From: Comamonas sp. KCTC 72670
GTDB taxonomy: Bacteria > Myxococcota > Myxococcia > Myxococcales > Myxococcaceae
Reading direction: 5' to 3'
NCBI GenBank assembly: GCA_014656495.1
Contig: BNCN01000010.1
Location: 62,001-126,000 of the forward strand
DNA: 64,000 bases
Position 1 is the stretch's first letter, and every line of letters begins with the position of its first letter. Below the pieces are notes generated by a model, which saw nothing but the letters and a program-made list of their open reading frames with translations, made no database searches and was not told the origin of the DNA. This document shows, piece after piece, positions 25,387-35,433 of this stretch. The translations under genes were made by a program, and so were the position numbers.

Positions 25387-27222
25387 CTAGCGGTAGGTGT
25401 CCAGGTATGCGCGGTGGCTGTTCGAGAACTCGAAGTTCGTGAACGCGTCCCAGTTGATGGACCAGGTCATCAGGCCCTTGAACCCGGGGTAGCCGGCGGG
25501 CGTGCGCAGCACGTAGGTGCCCCCGAAGGACTGGCCCTTGATGAGATAATCGAGCGCCCTGTGCACGTTGGCGGGCACGGTGTAGCCACCACCCGCGGCC
25601 TGCGGCGACGAAGGGAGTCCAATGAGCACCTGCTCGGGCCGCAGCCCGGGGAACATCGCCTGGGTGTTGCCGCCGACGGGGAACCCCAGGATCATCATCT
25701 CGGCCATGGCCACGTGGAAGTCCGGCGTGCTCTGCGCATACGCCCGGCCATCCAGCGCCATGACGGTGCCGGTGTTGTAGTGCTGCACGTGCAGGTACGT
25801 CAGCCGGTCGCGCAGCGCGTGGATGACGGGCAGGTACGCACCCCAGGGCCCGCCGTACGCGGACATGCCGCCTTGGACGTATGCCGTCTCGGGCGCCATG
25901 GTGAGGATGAAGCCCGGGCCGTTCTGGTTGAGGAGCTGGCGCGTGGCCTGGATGACGTTGACGATGCGCGGCGTCGTCGGATTGCGGAAGTCGGTGTCAC
26001 CACCATTGAGCGAGAGCGAGCTGCCCTCCAAATCAAGGTCCAGCCCGTCGAAGCCGTACGCATCGATGAGCGCCTGCATGCTGGTGACGAAGTCCTGCCG
26101 CGCGACGGCGGTATCCAGGTGGACGGTGCCATTCGCTCCGCCGATGGAGATGAGCACCTTGCGCCCCTGGCTCTTGAGCAGCGCGATGTCCGCCTTGAAG
26201 TCCGCGACGCTCGAGTTGTACGGGGCAAAGGCCATGCGGCCCGAGCCGGGGCCGCCCACGGGCTCGGCGAAGGCGACCTGGATGACGTTGAACTTCGTGG
26301 AGATGTCCCGCAGCCGGATGTTCGTCGAGCCGTTGTCGAAGTTGTGCCAGTAGCCCACGATGAGCTTGCTCCCCGCGGGCTGCGTTCCCGTGGTCGTCGC
26401 GGAGACACCGCTGCTCGGCGCCGAGCGGTTGCCCGCGGCGTCCCGCGCCCTCACGGTGAACGTGTACGTCGTGTTCGCGGCCAGCCCCGTCACCGTGACA
26501 CTCGTGGCCCCCGAGGTGGTCGCGGAAGCGCCACTGCCACCGTTGACGAAGACCTCGTAGCCAGTGACGCCCACGTTGTCGGTGGACGCGGTCCAGGACA
26601 GCGAGACGCTGCTGCTGCTCACGCCGGTCGAGCGCAGACCGCCGGGCACGGTGGGCGGCACGGTGTCGGGCGCGGGGCGGGGTGACGTCGTCACGCTGTG
26701 CGCGCTGCTCGCCGCCGAGCGGTTGCCCGCGGCGTCCCGCGCCTTCACGGTGAACGTGTACGTCGTGTTCGCGGCCAGCCCCGTCACCGTCACCTGGGTG
26801 GCGCCCGAGGTTGAAGCAGACACGGACGTGCCGCCGTTCGTGAAGACCTCGTAGCCGGTGACCCCCACGTTGTCCGTGGCGGCCCCCCAGGACAGCGTCA
26901 CGCTGTCATGCGTCTTCGCCGTGGACGTGAGCGACGGCGGAGCAGAGGGGGCCTGGGTGTCCGGAGGTGGATTCCCCGTTCGCTCCAACCAGAGCGCCGG
27001 CGTGTTGGGCGGCTCCCAGCCCACGAGGGACCGATGCGACTGGCGGCAGTCGTAGCCCTTGCCTCCATGGGAGACGATGTCGCCCACGGTGTACGACGTA
27101 TCCGGCGCCCACGCCCCCCGGTCCGCCGCCAGCGCATGCGCGGGGAGGAGGAAGGTGAGCAAGGTCGTGAAGACCACCAGGGCGGTGAGGCCCGTCCGGT
27201 GGCGGTGTCCTGAAAACGGCAT
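25387..27222 (-). CDS. Secreted GH18 chitinase with chitin-binding and two fibronectin III domains
   Basis: 611 residues from ATG 27222, which opens a signal peptide (ALVVFTTLLTFLLPAHALA). Order of domains: CBM5/12 chitin-binding module (WAPDTSYTVGDIVSHGGKGYDC), FN3 (~95-185), FN3 (~195-290), then the GH18 barrel from LIVGYWHNFDNG. Catalytic motif DGLDLDLEG with Glu399 as acid/base; the substrate-binding MAPE and QHYN strands are also present. It hydrolyses chitin outside the cell, fitting predation on fungi or scavenging. The two FN3 linkers are nearly identical, a recent duplication. Confidence 0.95.
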   Translation of the reverse strand: MPFSGHRHRTGLTALVVFTTLLTFLLPAHALAADRGAWAPDTSYTVGDIVSHGGKGYDCRQSHRSLVGWEPPNTPALWLERTGNPPPDTQAPSAPPSLTSTAKTHDSVTLSWGAATDNVGVTGYEVFTNGGTSVSASTSGATQVTVTGLAANTTYTFTVKARDAAGNRSAASSAHSVTTSPRPAPDTVPPTVPGGLRSTGVSSSSVSLSWTASTDNVGVTGYEVFVNGGSGASATTSGATSVTVTGLAANTTYTFTVRARDAAGNRSAPSSGVSATTTGTQPAGSKLIVGYWHNFDNGSTNIRLRDISTKFNVIQVAFAEPVGGPGSGRMAFAPYNSSVADFKADIALLKSQGRKVLISIGGANGTVHLDTAVARQDFVTSMQALIDAYGFDGLDLDLEGSSLSLNGGDTDFRNPTTPRIVNVIQATRQLLNQNGPGFILTMAPETAYVQGGMSAYGGPWGAYLPVIHALRDRLTYLHVQHYNTGTVMALDGRAYAQSTPDFHVAMAEMMILGFPVGGNTQAMFPGLRPEQVLIGLPSSPQAAGGGYTVPANVHRALDYLIKGQSFGGTYVLRTPAGYPGFKGLMTWSINWDAFTNFEFSNSHRAYLDTYR

Positions 27223-27395
27223 GGCGTCTGCCTTTCGGCTGGAGGAATGGCGGGCCCGGAGGCACCACCCCACAGAGAGCGGCGGACCCAGCATTTCGGG
27301 TCAAAGCCGCGACCCTCCCCCTCTGACCGCGGCATTCGGAGGTGCTTCGGCCCAGAGGCCTTTCACCCGGTCCGCTGGCGCTTAGAAGAGACACC

Positions 27396-27992
27396 ATGGC
27401 CTTCTGGCTCCTCCTCAGCGCGCTGCTCGTCATGGCCCTCGGCGTCCTTCCCCCTTTCTGGTTCGCGCGGCGACGGCCCGGCTACAGCCACGTGAGGAGC
27501 ACCGTCAGCGAGCTGGGCGAATCCGGTGCCCCGGACGCCCTGCGCGTGGCGTGGCTCGGCTTCGCGCCCGCGGGGCTGGCCGTCCTGGTCTTCTCCGCGC
27601 TCCTCCACGCCCAGCTCACCTCGCTCGGCGCCGATGGAACGGCCGCCGTGCTGCTGTCACTCCTCGGCGTGAGCTATGTGGGCGCGGCCGTCTTCCCCTG
27701 TGACGCGGGCGCCCCCTTCTGGGGCACCTGGAAGAACCAGATGCACAACCTGGTGGCGGGGCTCGGCTACTTTGGCGCGGGAGCGGGCCTGCTCGAGATG
27801 AAGCGCGTCTTCGAGGACCTCCCCACGCTCGCGCCCCTGAGCCCCATCAGCGGACTGCTGGGCCCGGTCATCCTGCTCGGGGTGTTCGTGCTGTCTTTCG
27901 AGTCACCTGTGCGGGGGTTGATTCAGCGCACCGTGGAAGGGCTGGTGTTCGGCTGGATGCTGGTGGTGGGCGCCTGGCTGATGGCGGCGTGA
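27396..27992 (+). CDS. DUF998 membrane protein
   Basis: 198 residues from ATG 27396 (GAAGAGA upstream). Six hydrophobic helices, with the typical features STVSELGESGAP after helix one and FPCDAGAPF between helices three and four. Function unknown; the family is widespread in actinobacteria and myxobacteria. Confidence 0.8.
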   Translation: MAFWLLLSALLVMALGVLPPFWFARRRPGYSHVRSTVSELGESGAPDALRVAWLGFAPAGLAVLVFSALLHAQLTSLGADGTAAVLLSLLGVSYVGAAVFPCDAGAPFWGTWKNQMHNLVAGLGYFGAGAGLLEMKRVFEDLPTLAPLSPISGLLGPVILLGVFVLSFESPVRGLIQRTVEGLVFGWMLVVGAWLMAA

Positions 27993-28132
27993 GCGCCCTC
28001 CCGTCAGGGAAAAGTCCGTCCAGGCCGCGAAGCCGCTGAATGAAATTCCCGGGCCCCCGTCTTGAAGTGCACAGGGCGAGCGGGCGGCGAACACAGCCCC
28101 TCTGCTGAAAACCTCAATCCGGGAGAAGTCCC

Positions 28133-28903
28133 ATGTTGTCAGTTCGGAGTAACTCCGAGGGTGGTCGTGTGCATGCGAACCGGTCGTCCGTGAAGGGCAA
28201 GGGATGGGCGGCGCTCGCGCTGCTGCTCCTGCCGCTGGCGGCGGTGGCCGGCCCCGGCCCGAACTACCGCTGGGACGAGTCGCGCAATCGCCCCGGGCCC
28301 AACCGCTGCCAGAACGCCTCGCAGTGCGACGGTGCCCGGACGTGCAGCCCGGCGGGATGGTGCCAGGGCGAAGCACGCCCCACCCCGCCCCCTCCGCCGC
28401 CTCCTCCGGGCCGGGGCCACGGCGGGCGGGACTGGGAACCGGGCCGGGGTGAACCGCGCTCCCAGCGCAGCACCTTCATTCGCAGCAAGCTCGCGGGGCT
28501 CGTCATCGACATCGAAGGCGCCAACCGCGCCCCCGGCGCGGGGCTCATCGCCCACCGGGCCAAGTCCCACCGAGAGGGCAACGCCAACCAGCAGTGGGAG
28601 CTGGTGCCCACGCGGGGCGGCTACCTCATCCGCAGCAAACTCAACGGGCTCGTGCTCGACGTGGAGGGGGCCAACACGGCCCCGGCCACCCGAGTGGTGA
28701 CCTGGGAGGCCCACGGCCAGGCCAATCAGGTGTGGCAGCTCGTGCCCGCCCGCCGCAAGGGCACCTACTACATCCAGAGCAAGCTCAACGGCTTCGTGCT
28801 CGACATCGAGGGAGGCAGGACCGATGGCGCGGGGCGGCTCATCATCTACCCGATGAAGCGCGACGGCGAGGCGGACAACCAGCTCTGGCAGTTGGATATC
28901 TGA
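28133..28903 (+). CDS. Secreted ricin-type (beta-trefoil) lectin
   Basis: 256 residues, ATG with GGGAGAAG upstream. Signal region around ALALLLLPLAAVAG, a Cys-rich short segment (CQNASQCDGARTC...WCQG), a poly-proline linker, then one beta-trefoil (~115-256) with three Q-x-W repeats (QQWEL, QVWQL, QLWQL) and the ligand-site segments KLNGLVLDVEG / KLNGFVLDIEG. Predicted to bind galactose-type glycans. A strong hairpin follows at 28932-28965. Confidence 0.88.
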   Translation: MLSVRSNSEGGRVHANRSSVKGKGWAALALLLLPLAAVAGPGPNYRWDESRNRPGPNRCQNASQCDGARTCSPAGWCQGEARPTPPPPPPPPGRGHGGRDWEPGRGEPRSQRSTFIRSKLAGLVIDIEGANRAPGAGLIAHRAKSHREGNANQQWELVPTRGGYLIRSKLNGLVLDVEGANTAPATRVVTWEAHGQANQVWQLVPARRKGTYYIQSKLNGFVLDIEGGRTDGAGRLIIYPMKRDGEADNQLWQLDI

Positions 28904-28931
28904 AAGCCCGACCACGCGCCTGAAGCAGTGA

Positions 28932-28965
28932 CAACCCGCCAGGGCCGCTCGGCCCTGGCGGGTTG
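28932..28965. terminator. Strong bidirectional hairpin terminator
   Basis: Perfect 15-base stem with a four-base loop (GCTC): CAACCCGCCAGGGCC at 28932-28946 and its complement at 28951-28965. It lies between the lectin gene and the convergent giant repeat gene. No T-run. Confidence 0.75.
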
Positions 28966-28993
28966 CCGGAGGCATCAACGCCTCAAGAGACGC

Positions 28994-31900
28994 TCACCAC
29001 CACGGGTACTCACGCACCCGAACCTTGGAGGCACCTGACGTGGTGCTTCCAATCCCCTGGTCGAGCACGAAGTAATACGTCTGGCCTTCGGTGGCCTCGA
29101 AGATGGGGCTCTCCGAGCAGGCGGAGGGAGCGCAAGCCTCCCCCAGGAGCCGCACCCCGCCGCCTTCCACGTGATACGTCCCGGTGGCAGGCGCCGTGAA
29201 GGCGTACACGGAGTCCACCGTGGCACTGCCACTGTTCGAGCACGTTCCACCGTAGGGGTTCGCGCTTCCAGCGCCGTAGTCGTTCGTCATGCCGATGTTG
29301 GAGGCGGCCACGCCCGGCATGGCATCGGACGCGAGCTCGACGGTCCGGGCCGTCCCACACGTGTCATTGGGAGCGCCCATGTGCACGTACAGGTTGAACG
29401 CCCCTTCATAACCACGGCTGTCGACATACAGGTAGTAGGTTCCAGGATCGAGCCTGGTGACAGCCGTCCCGACGCTCTGCTGATACGCGATGACCGAGGA
29501 CGCAGCGCAGGTGAGCTGATCCGACAGCCGCGTGGTCGAGCAGACGCTCCTCAAGTAGAGGTACGGAATGAGGTAGCTGTCGATGGTCGGCTCGACCACG
29601 AACGAAAGCTGCTGAGGCAGGCCGGGCGGCACCGTCACGGTGTAGACGAGGTCGTTTCCGGAGGTGAAGAAGGAGCCGCACGACGGCTCACCCGCCGTCG
29701 GCCCGCTGTCGGAGGCATACGTCGTGTCCCCTCGTTCGAACGCGTCTCCCGCGGCATTGAAGACCAGCGCCTTCGCCGTGGAGCACGTGTCGTTGCGCGA
29801 CGGAGCGTTGGTGGTGACCTTCAGCTCGAAGGAACCCGCGTCGGCGGCCGTCAGGCCATCGACCCAGATGACATAGGTCCCCGGGGCCTGCCGGCGAAAA
29901 CGCCTGTAGGCCTGGCGGTTGGAGTCACACGTGACGCCGGTCGGGCTCTGGAGACAGGAGCGGAGTGCCCCCGTGTAGAGAACCGGCGTCCAATCCGGGT
30001 AGGGCTGCGTGGCCGTCAGCTCGATGAAGACGTCCTGCGTCTCGCTCAAGGTGTACACATAGGCGGCGTCGGGTCCACGAAGCGGACCACCCGAGCCGCA
30101 GGTCGCCTGATGGTCATTCGACGCGTTGCGCGTGTCCCCCGTGACTCTGGCGATACCGTGCGCGAAGACGAGCGGCTGCGCGGTCTCACACGTCTCGTTC
30201 GGCGGCGGAAGGACGGGCGCGTGCAGCTCCACCCGCAGTCCGAAGCGTCCGAAGGAAGCGGGCCCACCCGAACTCCGGTAGGCACCACCGTCCACCCAGA
30301 GGAAGTACTCGCCCGGGGGCAGCTCTGGATAGAAGAGCTCCGCGGGCCCCGACGTCTCCGCCACGGTGGCACCGCATGCCAGCTCCGTCGCGGCGCTCGG
30401 GCTCGCGCAGCTGCCGGATTCGCGCAGGTACACGACCGGCGCCAGACGGGTGTCCCAGGGCGTGACGGTCACCTGGAGGCTCCGCGTCTCCGTCAACGTC
30501 AGCCGGTAGACGACGTCGTTGCCCGAAGCCCTGGCGGACGGAGAACACGACGGAGAGGCGTCCCCGCTCGCGTTGCTGTTCCCCGCCAGCGTCGTGTCTC
30601 CCTGTGCACGGGCCACCCCCTCGGCGTCGAAGACGAGCGCCTCCGCGGCGTCACACGCGTCGTTGGTGGGAGGCACGGGATTCGTCGCGGTGTACGAACC
30701 AGTCAGCTCCACGCCCGCGTAGGCCGCGGCGCCATACAGCCGAGCGTGGTAGGTCCCCGGCAGCGGCAGTTGGATGGTGCAGGTCTCGCTCGTGGTGCCG
30801 CCCGCGGACTGGCAGTCATGGACATTCGTGTTGCTAGGCGTGGCGTCGTAACGCACGTACAGGTCGCTGTTGCCCGAACCGCCGCGGGTGACGAACTTGA
30901 GCTGCGTCGCCCCAGCAGGCACCTCCAGGGTATAGACAGACGACCAGCCCCACCCTTCCCCGCTGATGTTCTCCTCCGGCGTGCCATTGGAGAGCGGGAT
31001 GGAGGGCACATAGGAGCCCTTCAGCAGGGTGCCCGAGAAGTCCCTGTCGCCGTACAGCCGCACGTAATACCTCCCCGCGCGCGACTGAGGGATGCGGCAG
31101 GTCTCGCGCGGGGCGAACCCCGTGGACTTGCAGTCATACGTGTCGCTGTCCGGTGCGGCGCCATGTCTCACGTACACGGCCGCGCCCGCGGAGAGCCCCT
31201 CCGTCTCGAACTTGAGCTCGGCCGCGCCCTCCGGCACGTCGAGCGTGTACGTGCAGGACCACGTGCCAGCGCTCCCACGGAGCCCCTCCGTCGGCACGCC
31301 GTTCGACAGCCCACGGCTGCAGTCACCAGCGCTGTACGAGCCCGTCAGGCGGACCCCCGAGAACGCGCCGGCACCGAACAGCCGCGCATAGTAGGTGCCC
31401 GCCCGCGCCCGAGGAATGCTGCAAGTCTCACTGGAGGTGACGCCCGAGGACTTGCAATCAAACGTGCTGCCATCCGGCGCCGCGCCGTGCCGCACGTACA
31501 GCGAAGCATTACCGGTGCCTCCGCTCGTGACGAACTGGAGGTTGCTGGCCCCGGCCGGGACCTGCAAGGCGTAGAGGCACGACCAGGCGTTGGCGCCCAC
31601 ATGGAGGTCGTTCACGGGCACGCCGTTCGCGAGGTCCGCATGGCACCCCATGGGGACATAGGTGCCCGACAGGCGCACGCCCGAGAAGGCGCTGGCCCCA
31701 TGCACCCGCACGTAATACGTGCCCGCCTGGGCCTCCGGGAAGACGCAGGCCTCGGCGGTGGACCCGCCCGCGGACCTGCAGTCATACGTGCTGGTGTCCG
31801 GCGCCGCGCCGTACCTCACGTACAGGTCGCCATTGCCCGTGCCTCCACTCGTGGCGAAACGCAGGCTGCCCGCGCCCGCCGGCACGTCCAGGGCATAGGT

Positions 31901-34471
31901 GCAGGACCAGCCGCCAGCCACCGCGCTGAAGTGGGCCGAGGCGACGCCATTGGAGAGCGGAAGGACTCCGGCGCAGACAGGCGGCACCGGCGGCGTGTAC
32001 GCGCCCGTCAGGCTGACGCCCGCGTAGGGCGAGGGCCCGTGGACCCGAACGTAGTAGGTGCCCGCTTGCACCGGGGAGATGGCGCACGTCTCGCTGGTGC
32101 CGCTGCCCATCGACCGGCAGTCATAGGACGTGTCGCTCGGTGGGGCACCGTGCTTCACGTAGAGGTTGTTGTCTCCCGTGCCCCCGGTCGTGGCGAATCG
32201 GAGGTTCGTGGCTCCCGCCGGCACCTCCAGCGTGTAGAGGGAGGACCAGCTTCCCACCGCGCCGATCAATGGGCTCACCGCCACGCCATTGGAGAGGACG
32301 GTGGACGTGTAGGAGCCCGTCAGGGTGACGCCGGTGAAGCTGGTGTAGCCATACAGCCGCACGTGATAGGTGCCCGCCTGCGCCAGGGGGATGGTGCACG
32401 TCTCACTGGTGCCCGTCGCGGATCTGCAGTCGTAAGCGCTGAGCTCCGGAGCCGAGCCGAACCGCACGTACAAGTCACTGTCGCCCGAACCCCCGGTGGT
32501 CGTGAACTTCAGGTTGGACGCGCCCGCCGGCACATCCAGGGTGTAGTGGCAGGACCAGGTCCCCGCGGACGCGCCGACGCCGCTCGCGGGCGCGCCGTTG
32601 GACAGGGAGACGACGCTGGTGCACCCCGGCGGCGTCAGCGAGGTGTAGGAGCCCGTCAGACTGACGCCAGAGAAGGCCGCGGCCCCATGCATCCGCACGT
32701 AGTAGGTGCCCGCCTGCGCCCCCGGAATGGAGCAGGTCTCGCTGTTGGTGCCTCCGGTCGACTTGCAGTCATAGGAGGCGTCGCTCGCGGGAGTCCCCCG
32801 CTTCACGTACAGGTCGCCATTGCCCATGCCCCCGCTGGTGACGAACCGGACGTTGCTCGCGCCCGGTGGGACTTCCAGGGTGTAGAGACAGGACCAGTCG
32901 TTGCCGGCCGCGCCGATACCGCCCTCCGGCGAGCCGTTGGACAAGGCGTTGGTCCCGGTGCACCCCACGGGCTTGCCGAAGGTGTAGGTGCTCGTCAGGC
33001 TGACGCCGGAGAAGGCCGTGGTGGGGCCGTACATGCGCACGTAGTAGGTGCCCGCCTGGGCCACGGGGAGGGTGCAGCTCTCACTGGACGTGGTGCCCGT
33101 GGACTTGCAGTCATGGGTGCTGCTGTCCGGTGCCGCGCCGTACCGCACGTAGAGGTCTCCGTTCCCCGTGCCCCCGCTGGTGACGAACTTCAGGTCCGTT
33201 GCCCGCTCCGGGACCTCCAGGGCGTAGATGCAGGACCAGCGCTTCCCCAGCGCGCCAATCCCGCCCGTGGGCGCGTTCTGCACGAGCGGGAAGACGCTGG
33301 TGCACTCCGGCGTGTACGTGGCCGTCAGGTTGACGCCCGAGTACGCGGTGTGTCCCAGCATCCGCACGTAGTAGGTGCCCGCACGCGGCTCCGGGATGGT
33401 GCAGCTCTCCTGGGTGCCGGTGCCCGTCGACTCACAGTCACGCGAGTAGACGGTCGGCACGGAGCCGTGCTTCACATAGAGGTCGCTGTCCCCCGTGCCC
33501 CCGCTGGTGACGACCCGGAGGTCGGACGCGCCCGGCGCCACCTCCAGCGTGTAGATGCAGGACCAGTTGTGGATGGCTCCACTGACATTGGCCGCGGGCA
33601 CGCCGTTGGCGAGCGCGACGACGTCGTCACAGCTGTTCGATTGATAATACGAGCCCACCAGCCGGGCGCCGGAGACCGCGGTGTTGCCCTGGACCCGCAC
33701 GTAGTAGGTGCCGGCCTGCGGCGTCATGATGCGGCAACTCTCCGTGTTGGTGCCCGCTGTCTGGGACCTGCAGTCAGCGGAGCTGCCCGTGGGCACGGCG
33801 CCGTACTTCATCCACAGCGAGCCATCTCCCGTGCCCCCCGACAGATTGAAGCGGAGATCGGAGGCCCCCGCTGGCACCTCCAGCGTGTAGATGCAGGAGG
33901 TGCTTCCCGCGGGCGCGCTGATTCCTTCCACCGGGGTGCCATTGGACAACGCCAGGGTGTTGTCGCAGCCCGGTGTGCTGACAGGGCTGTACGTCCCCGT
34001 CAGGGTGACGCCGGACATGTCGGTGTAGCCGAGCATCCGGACGTAATAGGTCCCCTCCCGAACGTTGGTGATGACGCAGCGCTCGTTGTTGTCGTAGCCC
34101 GTGGACTTGCAGGTGAACGAGCTCGTGGTGGGGGCGGCGCCATGCTTCACGAACAGGTCGCCGTCTCCCGTTCCGCCGCTGGTGACGAACTCGAGGCGGG
34201 TGACCTGCCCTGACACCGTCAGGGTATAGGTGCAAGACCAATCATCGGCTGCCGCGGCGACATCGCCCACGGGCGTGCCATTGCTGAGAGGAATGGGGTG
34301 GGTGCAGTTCACCGCGGCGAGTTGGACAAGCGCCGGGGCTGGCTTTTGAGCTGGCGCCTTGGACTCGGACGGGGGTCGCGCCTCGCTGTGGGTGGGAGGC
34401 TCGCCGCGACATGCGACCACTGCGCACGCGAGCCCTACGGTGGTGAAGAACGTGCCGACACGGTTTCTCAA
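28994..34471 (-). CDS. Giant lipoprotein of 15 tandem pre-peptidase C-terminal-like repeats
   Basis: 1825 residues from a TTG start at 34471 with GGAGA upstream, chosen because a lipoprotein signal follows (TTVGLACAVVAC); the open frame runs to 35140 without one. After an Ala/Pro-rich linker come 11 repeats of ~110 residues (about 51-1260) with core SNGTP...SC.YTLEVPAGAS.L.F.TSGG, GDLYV..G, two cysteines, and GTYYVRM.G...SGV.LTGSY. Four longer units (~1265-1825) then start NDxCxxA. PPC sandwiches normally accompany secreted peptidases, but no catalytic domain is present here. Likely a surface-exposed binding or structural fibre. It ends at a strong shared terminator. Confidence 0.85.
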   Translation of the reverse strand: MRNRVGTFFTTVGLACAVVACRGEPPTHSEARPPSESKAPAQKPAPALVQLAAVNCTHPIPLSNGTPVGDVAAAADDWSCTYTLTVSGQVTRLEFVTSGGTGDGDLFVKHGAAPTTSSFTCKSTGYDNNERCVITNVREGTYYVRMLGYTDMSGVTLTGTYSPVSTPGCDNTLALSNGTPVEGISAPAGSTSCIYTLEVPAGASDLRFNLSGGTGDGSLWMKYGAVPTGSSADCRSQTAGTNTESCRIMTPQAGTYYVRVQGNTAVSGARLVGSYYQSNSCDDVVALANGVPAANVSGAIHNWSCIYTLEVAPGASDLRVVTSGGTGDSDLYVKHGSVPTVYSRDCESTGTGTQESCTIPEPRAGTYYVRMLGHTAYSGVNLTATYTPECTSVFPLVQNAPTGGIGALGKRWSCIYALEVPERATDLKFVTSGGTGNGDLYVRYGAAPDSSTHDCKSTGTTSSESCTLPVAQAGTYYVRMYGPTTAFSGVSLTSTYTFGKPVGCTGTNALSNGSPEGGIGAAGNDWSCLYTLEVPPGASNVRFVTSGGMGNGDLYVKRGTPASDASYDCKSTGGTNSETCSIPGAQAGTYYVRMHGAAAFSGVSLTGSYTSLTPPGCTSVVSLSNGAPASGVGASAGTWSCHYTLDVPAGASNLKFTTTGGSGDSDLYVRFGSAPELSAYDCRSATGTSETCTIPLAQAGTYHVRLYGYTSFTGVTLTGSYTSTVLSNGVAVSPLIGAVGSWSSLYTLEVPAGATNLRFATTGGTGDNNLYVKHGAPPSDTSYDCRSMGSGTSETCAISPVQAGTYYVRVHGPSPYAGVSLTGAYTPPVPPVCAGVLPLSNGVASAHFSAVAGGWSCTYALDVPAGAGSLRFATSGGTGNGDLYVRYGAAPDTSTYDCRSAGGSTAEACVFPEAQAGTYYVRVHGASAFSGVRLSGTYVPMGCHADLANGVPVNDLHVGANAWSCLYALQVPAGASNLQFVTSGGTGNASLYVRHGAAPDGSTFDCKSSGVTSSETCSIPRARAGTYYARLFGAGAFSGVRLTGSYSAGDCSRGLSNGVPTEGLRGSAGTWSCTYTLDVPEGAAELKFETEGLSAGAAVYVRHGAAPDSDTYDCKSTGFAPRETCRIPQSRAGRYYVRLYGDRDFSGTLLKGSYVPSIPLSNGTPEENISGEGWGWSSVYTLEVPAGATQLKFVTRGGSGNSDLYVRYDATPSNTNVHDCQSAGGTTSETCTIQLPLPGTYHARLYGAAAYAGVELTGSYTATNPVPPTNDACDAAEALVFDAEGVARAQGDTTLAGNSNASGDASPSCSPSARASGNDVVYRLTLTETRSLQVTVTPWDTRLAPVVYLRESGSCASPSAATELACGATVAETSGPAELFYPELPPGEYFLWVDGGAYRSSGGPASFGRFGLRVELHAPVLPPPNETCETAQPLVFAHGIARVTGDTRNASNDHQATCGSGGPLRGPDAAYVYTLSETQDVFIELTATQPYPDWTPVLYTGALRSCLQSPTGVTCDSNRQAYRRFRRQAPGTYVIWVDGLTAADAGSFELKVTTNAPSRNDTCSTAKALVFNAAGDAFERGDTTYASDSGPTAGEPSCGSFFTSGNDLVYTVTVPPGLPQQLSFVVEPTIDSYLIPYLYLRSVCSTTRLSDQLTCAASSVIAYQQSVGTAVTRLDPGTYYLYVDSRGYEGAFNLYVHMGAPNDTCGTARTVELASDAMPGVAASNIGMTNDYGAGSANPYGGTCSNSGSATVDSVYAFTAPATGTYHVEGGGVRLLGEACAPSACSESPIFEATEGQTYYFVLDQGIGSTTSGASKVRVREYPWW

Positions 34472-34887
34472 CGAGATTCTCCAGGGAATGGGAACACTGC
34501 GGCATCCCGCATCGCCGTGCGTCTCCCCGCCTCGCCTCAATCCGTTGAGACCGCCGGCCCGGTCGCGGTGCTGAAGCGCAACTTCCTGGGGAAATCGGGA
34601 TTGCTGGATGACAACAGTGACTGGAGTAACGGTGCTGGGTCTGACATGACGTTGGCGCATGTCGCCGGCACCCCGAGATTCGCAGGGAGGGTGTGGTGGA
34701 CCCCAACCTGCGAAGTCTGTCCATCCCAGGCCGGAAGGAACGCACCTGCCTGCGGACGACAGGCCAGGACCGGTGCATCCTGCCGGACACGGCATCAGCC
34801 CACGTTGAACGGACTCCCCCATGCTCCCGAAGGTCCCTGTCGGAACGTCGTGGAGCAGGGCTCGAGCGCGGCCATCGCGCGCGTGGG
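34472..34887. other. 416-base gap upstream of the giant repeat gene
   Basis: No gene is supported. GC content is lower around 34590-34680 than in flanking genes. The stretch should hold the promoter of the giant lipoprotein gene; no boxes could be assigned with confidence. Confidence 0.35.
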
Positions 34888-35388
34888 TTAGGTCAGCCCC
34901 AAGGCCAGGAGCACCTCCGCCACGCCGTCCTCGGCCAGCGGGCTCTCGTGAGCCACCGTGCGGAAGCCACACTTCTCGAGGACGCGGAGCGACCCGACGT
35001 TGTGGGCAGCGACCCACGCATGCAGCGGACGCGTCGGTTCGTGCGTCAGGAACTCCGCGAGAGCGCGTGTCGCGACGCCCTGGCCCCAGTGCTCGCGCCC
35101 CAGCCAATAGGCGAGGAGGCGTTTGCCCTCCTGCTCCCAACTGGAGATATAGCCCGCGGCCTGCCCGTCCTTGACGATGGTGCGCGTCACGTTCTCCGGG
35201 CGGAGCACCTTCGTGCGCCAGTGCGTCAGGAAGGCTTCGCGCTCCCGAGGCGGGAATGCGGCCATGCGCAGCGCGACCGCGTCGCGTTGGTGCTCGAAGA
35301 AGATGGGAAGGTCAGCAGCTGTAACGTCGCGCAGGATCACCACGAGGGCCCGGTCTCCGTGAGGCGAGGACTGGGCCCGTTCTACCAC
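34888..35388 (-). CDS. GNAT-family acetyltransferase (RimJ/RimL-like)
   Basis: 166 residues, GTG start. Typical GNAT layout: acyl-CoA loop YWLGREHWGQGVATRALAEFL, then HAWVAAHNVGSLRVLEKCGFRTVAHE. Relatives acetylate protein N-termini, antibiotics or small amines. It lies 45 bases after the DUF3618-like gene on the same strand and may be co-transcribed. Confidence 0.87.
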   Translation of the reverse strand: MVERAQSSPHGDRALVVILRDVTAADLPIFFEHQRDAVALRMAAFPPREREAFLTHWRTKVLRPENVTRTIVKDGQAAGYISSWEQEGKRLLAYWLGREHWGQGVATRALAEFLTHEPTRPLHAWVAAHNVGSLRVLEKCGFRTVAHESPLAEDGVAEVLLALGLT

Positions 35389-35433
35389 GCGCCCACCGGT
35401 CCTCCGTTGAGCGCGAAGCTCGCGACCCGGCGG

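Noticed and set aside
29171..34213. A 1680-residue open frame on the + strand opposite the giant repeat gene
   Set aside because: Composition is Arg/Gly/Ala/Val-rich without domains, and periodicity mirrors the PPC repeats on the other strand. It is an antisense artefact of high GC.
28994..34471. Tandem repetitive DNA that could suggest a CRISPR or satellite array
   Set aside because: Repeats are ~330 bases, diverged and encode protein domains; there are no constant short repeats with unique spacers.
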